Source of the DNA: Paraburkholderia sp. BCC1885
Lineage (GTDB): Bacteria; Pseudomonadota; Gammaproteobacteria; Burkholderiales; Burkholderiaceae
NCBI RefSeq assembly: GCF_900996235.1
Contig: NZ_CAAJGM010000210.1
Location: 1 to 64,000 of the forward strand
Length of the DNA: 64,000 nt
Reading direction: 5' to 3'
Part shown: positions 62,312 to 64,000 of the stretch, piece after piece
How positions within the stretch are numbered: the stretch's first letter is position 1
Layout of the letters: each line of letters opens with the position of its first letter
Program-made: the position numbers and the translations under genes
Notes under the pieces: generated by a model
Seen by the model: only the letters and a program-made list of their open reading frames with translations
Databases searched by the model: none
Told to the model about the DNA's origin: nothing

Positions 62312-64000
62312 ATGTTACTCATCGTTCTTGCCTATCTTGGCGGCGCCCTGACGATTCTCAGTCCGTGCATCTTGCCGGTGCTGCCGTTCGTCTTTGCGCG
62401 CGCCGATCAGCCGTTCGTGCGCAGCGGCTTGCCGCTGCTCGCCGGCATGGCGCTCACGTTCGCCCTCGTGGCGACGCTTGCCGCCGTCGGCGGCGGCTGG
62501 GTGACGCAGGCCAACCAGTATGGCCGCTGGATCGCGATTGCGCTGCTGGCCGTGTTCGGCCTGACATTGCTATTTCCGCGTTTCGCGGACCATCTGATGC
62601 GGCCGCTGGTGAGCGCCGGCAATCGCCTGTCGAACTTCGCCCAGGCCGACGGCCAGCAGGTTCGCGCCGGCTCGTCGTTTCTGCTGGGCATCGCCACCGG
62701 TTTGCTGTGGGCGCCGTGTGCCGGTCCGATCCTCGGTCTGGTGCTGACGGGCGCCGCGCTGCGCGGCGCGAGCGTCGGCACGACGTTGCTGCTGATTGCC
62801 TACGCGGCCGGTGCGGCGACCTCGCTGGCCGTCGCGCTGTTGATCGGCGGCCGGGTGTTTACGGCGATGAAGCGCTCACTCGGCGCCGGCGAATGGATCC
62901 GCCGCGGTATCGGCGCGGCGATGCTGGCCGGTGTGGTGGCGATTGCGTTCGGGCTGGACACAGGCGTGCTGACCCGGGTATCGACGGTCGCGACCGGCGG
63001 CATCGAGCAAAAGCTGGTCGACCGGTTCTCTCCCAGCGGCGCGGCGGCGGGTGACGCTTCGGCTTCGTCCGCCACGGTAGCCAGCAATACGCCGGCCCCG
63101 GCTGACGGCGGCGCGATGATGTCGGCCAATCCCACCGCCGCCTCGAACGACGTCATGTCCGCCTCCGATGCCAACGCGGGCGGCGCGATGATGGCCGCTT
63201 CCAACGGCATGATGCGGGCGTCGCAAACGGTGCAGGAAAATCAACCGGCGCTGCCCATCGAAGGCCAGTTGCCGTCGCTGAATGGCGCGGTGCAATGGCT
63301 CAATTCGCCGCCGCTGACGGCGCAAAGTCTGCGCGGCAAGGTCGTGCTGATCGATTTCTGGACCTACTCGTGCATCAACTGCCTGCGCTCGCTGCCTTAC
63401 GTGAAAGCATGGGCCGAGAAGTACAAGGACCAGGGGCTCGTCGTGATCGGCGTGCACGCACCGGAATTCGCGTTTGAGCGCAATATCGACAATGTGAAGA
63501 AGGCGACGCACGACCTCGGCATCGACTATCCGGTCGCCATCGACAACAACTACGCCATCTGGCGCTCGCTGAACAACGAGTACTGGCCGGCGCATTATTT
63601 CGTCGATGCACAGGGACGCATCCGTTATCACCACTTTGGCGAAGGCGACTACGCCCAGTCCGAAAAGGTCATCCAGCAATTGCTGGCCGAAGCGGGCCAC
63701 GCAAACGCGACCAACGTGCCGACCGGCCTGACAGACGCGAGCGTAAAGGGCGTCGAGGCCGCGGCTGACAATGGCGACATGAAGTCGCCGGAGACCTACA
63801 TTGGTTATGCACGTGCCGAGAATTTCGCGTCGCCGGGCGGCGAAGAGGAAGACCGGACGCACGCGTATGCCGCGCCCACCCAGCCCGCGCTCAACGACTG
63901 GGGTCTCGACGGCAAATGGAAGGTCGGCGCCGAACACGCCACGCTGAGCGCGGCATCGGGCGGCATCGTCTACCGCTTCCATGCACGCGATCTGCATCTG
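62312..64000 (+). CDS. DipZ-type thiol reductase: CcdA-like membrane domain fused to thioredoxin-like domain (563 aa, 3' end outside window)
   Basis: Open without a stop to the window edge. Residues 1-220 are a CcdA/DsbD-type membrane domain with the electron-passing cysteines Cys19 (LSPCILPVLPF) and Cys136 (WAPCAGPILG). Residues about 225-310 are an Ala/Ser-rich linker with seven Met (GGAMM twice, NGMM). A TlpA-like thioredoxin domain follows with active site CINC (354-357) in WTYSCINCLRSLP, and then the start of the DipZ C-terminal beta domain (YIGYARAENF). It should carry electrons from cytoplasmic thioredoxin to periplasmic thiols. Separated from msrB by 41 bases, so likely one operon with MsrB as client. 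Confidence 0.9.
   Translation, partial: MLLIVLAYLGGALTILSPCILPVLPFVFARADQPFVRSGLPLLAGMALTFALVATLAAVGGGWVTQANQYGRWIAIALLAVFGLTLLFPRFADHLMRPLVSAGNRLSNFAQADGQQVRAGSSFLLGIATGLLWAPCAGPILGLVLTGAALRGASVGTTLLLIAYAAGAATSLAVALLIGGRVFTAMKRSLGAGEWIRRGIGAAMLAGVVAIAFGLDTGVLTRVSTVATGGIEQKLVDRFSPSGAAAGDASASSATVASNTPAPADGGAMMSANPTAASNDVMSASDANAGGAMMAASNGMMRASQTVQENQPALPIEGQLPSLNGAVQWLNSPPLTAQSLRGKVVLIDFWTYSCINCLRSLPYVKAWAEKYKDQGLVVIGVHAPEFAFERNIDNVKKATHDLGIDYPVAIDNNYAIWRSLNNEYWPAHYFVDAQGRIRYHHFGEGDYAQSEKVIQQLLAEAGHANATNVPTGLTDASVKGVEAAADNGDMKSPETYIGYARAENFASPGGEEEDRTHAYAAPTQPALNDWGLDGKWKVGAEHATLSAASGGIVYRFHARDLHL

Noticed and set aside
1-64000. CRISPR arrays, tRNA genes, complete insertion sequences or prophage
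   Set aside because: I read for regularly spaced repeats, tRNA cloverleaf T-loops (GTTCRA patterns) and transposase or integrase genes. Only the solitary IS5-type domain was found; a tRNAscan or minced run would confirm.

Overview
This window is high-GC and reads as a betaproteobacterial chromosome, most likely a Burkholderia/Paraburkholderia relative. The inference rests on the 16S 5' end and its leader, the abundance of ABC and acyl-CoA genes, an H-NS family protein with the betaproteobacterial YRD...W.G.G..P.WL core, and a recC-recB-recD gene order. No database search was run; names rest on recognised motifs.

Layout. 1-829: the 5' end of a 16S rRNA gene on the minus strand with its promoter and leader, then a structured leader for a divergent rpoD-type sigma factor (830-2812, TTG start). 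3089-4792: GH13 alpha-glucosidase-like enzyme. 4810-14641 (minus): a branched-chain-type ABC importer (substrate-binding protein, LivH, LivM, LivG, LivF) followed by acetoacetyl-CoA synthetase, an XylX-like FAH-family enzyme and an FAD dehydrogenase of D-2-hydroxy acids; divergent from it are an acyl-CoA ligase and an MFS transporter. Together these look like uptake and CoA activation of carboxylic acids. 18355-20397 (minus): a secreted lipoprotein whose catalytic domain I match to GH54 alpha-L-arabinofuranosidase. 21049-24919: a PrpR-type sigma54 activator divergent from a PrpB-like lyase with a clear -24/-12 promoter, then an XRE-cupin regulator. 24975-28064 (minus): YdiJ-like FAD/Fe-S dehydrogenase, followed by a 900-base stretch with only coding debris.

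28973-42849 holds two small membrane proteins and then a large locus of flavin enzymes (one DszA/NtaA-type LLM monooxygenase, two SfnB/DszC-type paralogues) interleaved with RbsABC-type transporters: one complete set (binding protein, ATPase, two permeases), one ATPase-permease pair, and one extra binding protein. I read it as an import and oxidative desulfurisation locus for an organosulfur compound; the substrate is unknown.

42982-45561: an H-NS-like protein with an altered DNA-contact motif, a LysE exporter, a cold-shock protein, a small conserved-looking ORF and a solitary IS5-type N-terminal domain. 45755-59136 (minus): five translationally coupled genes, an SbcD/Mre11-like nuclease, a Rad50/YhaN-like ATPase, then recC, recB and recD. 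59274-61498: a two-component system. 61758-64000: a Tat-exported methionine sulfoxide reductase B and a DipZ-type thiol reductase that runs off the window, a likely periplasmic repair pair.
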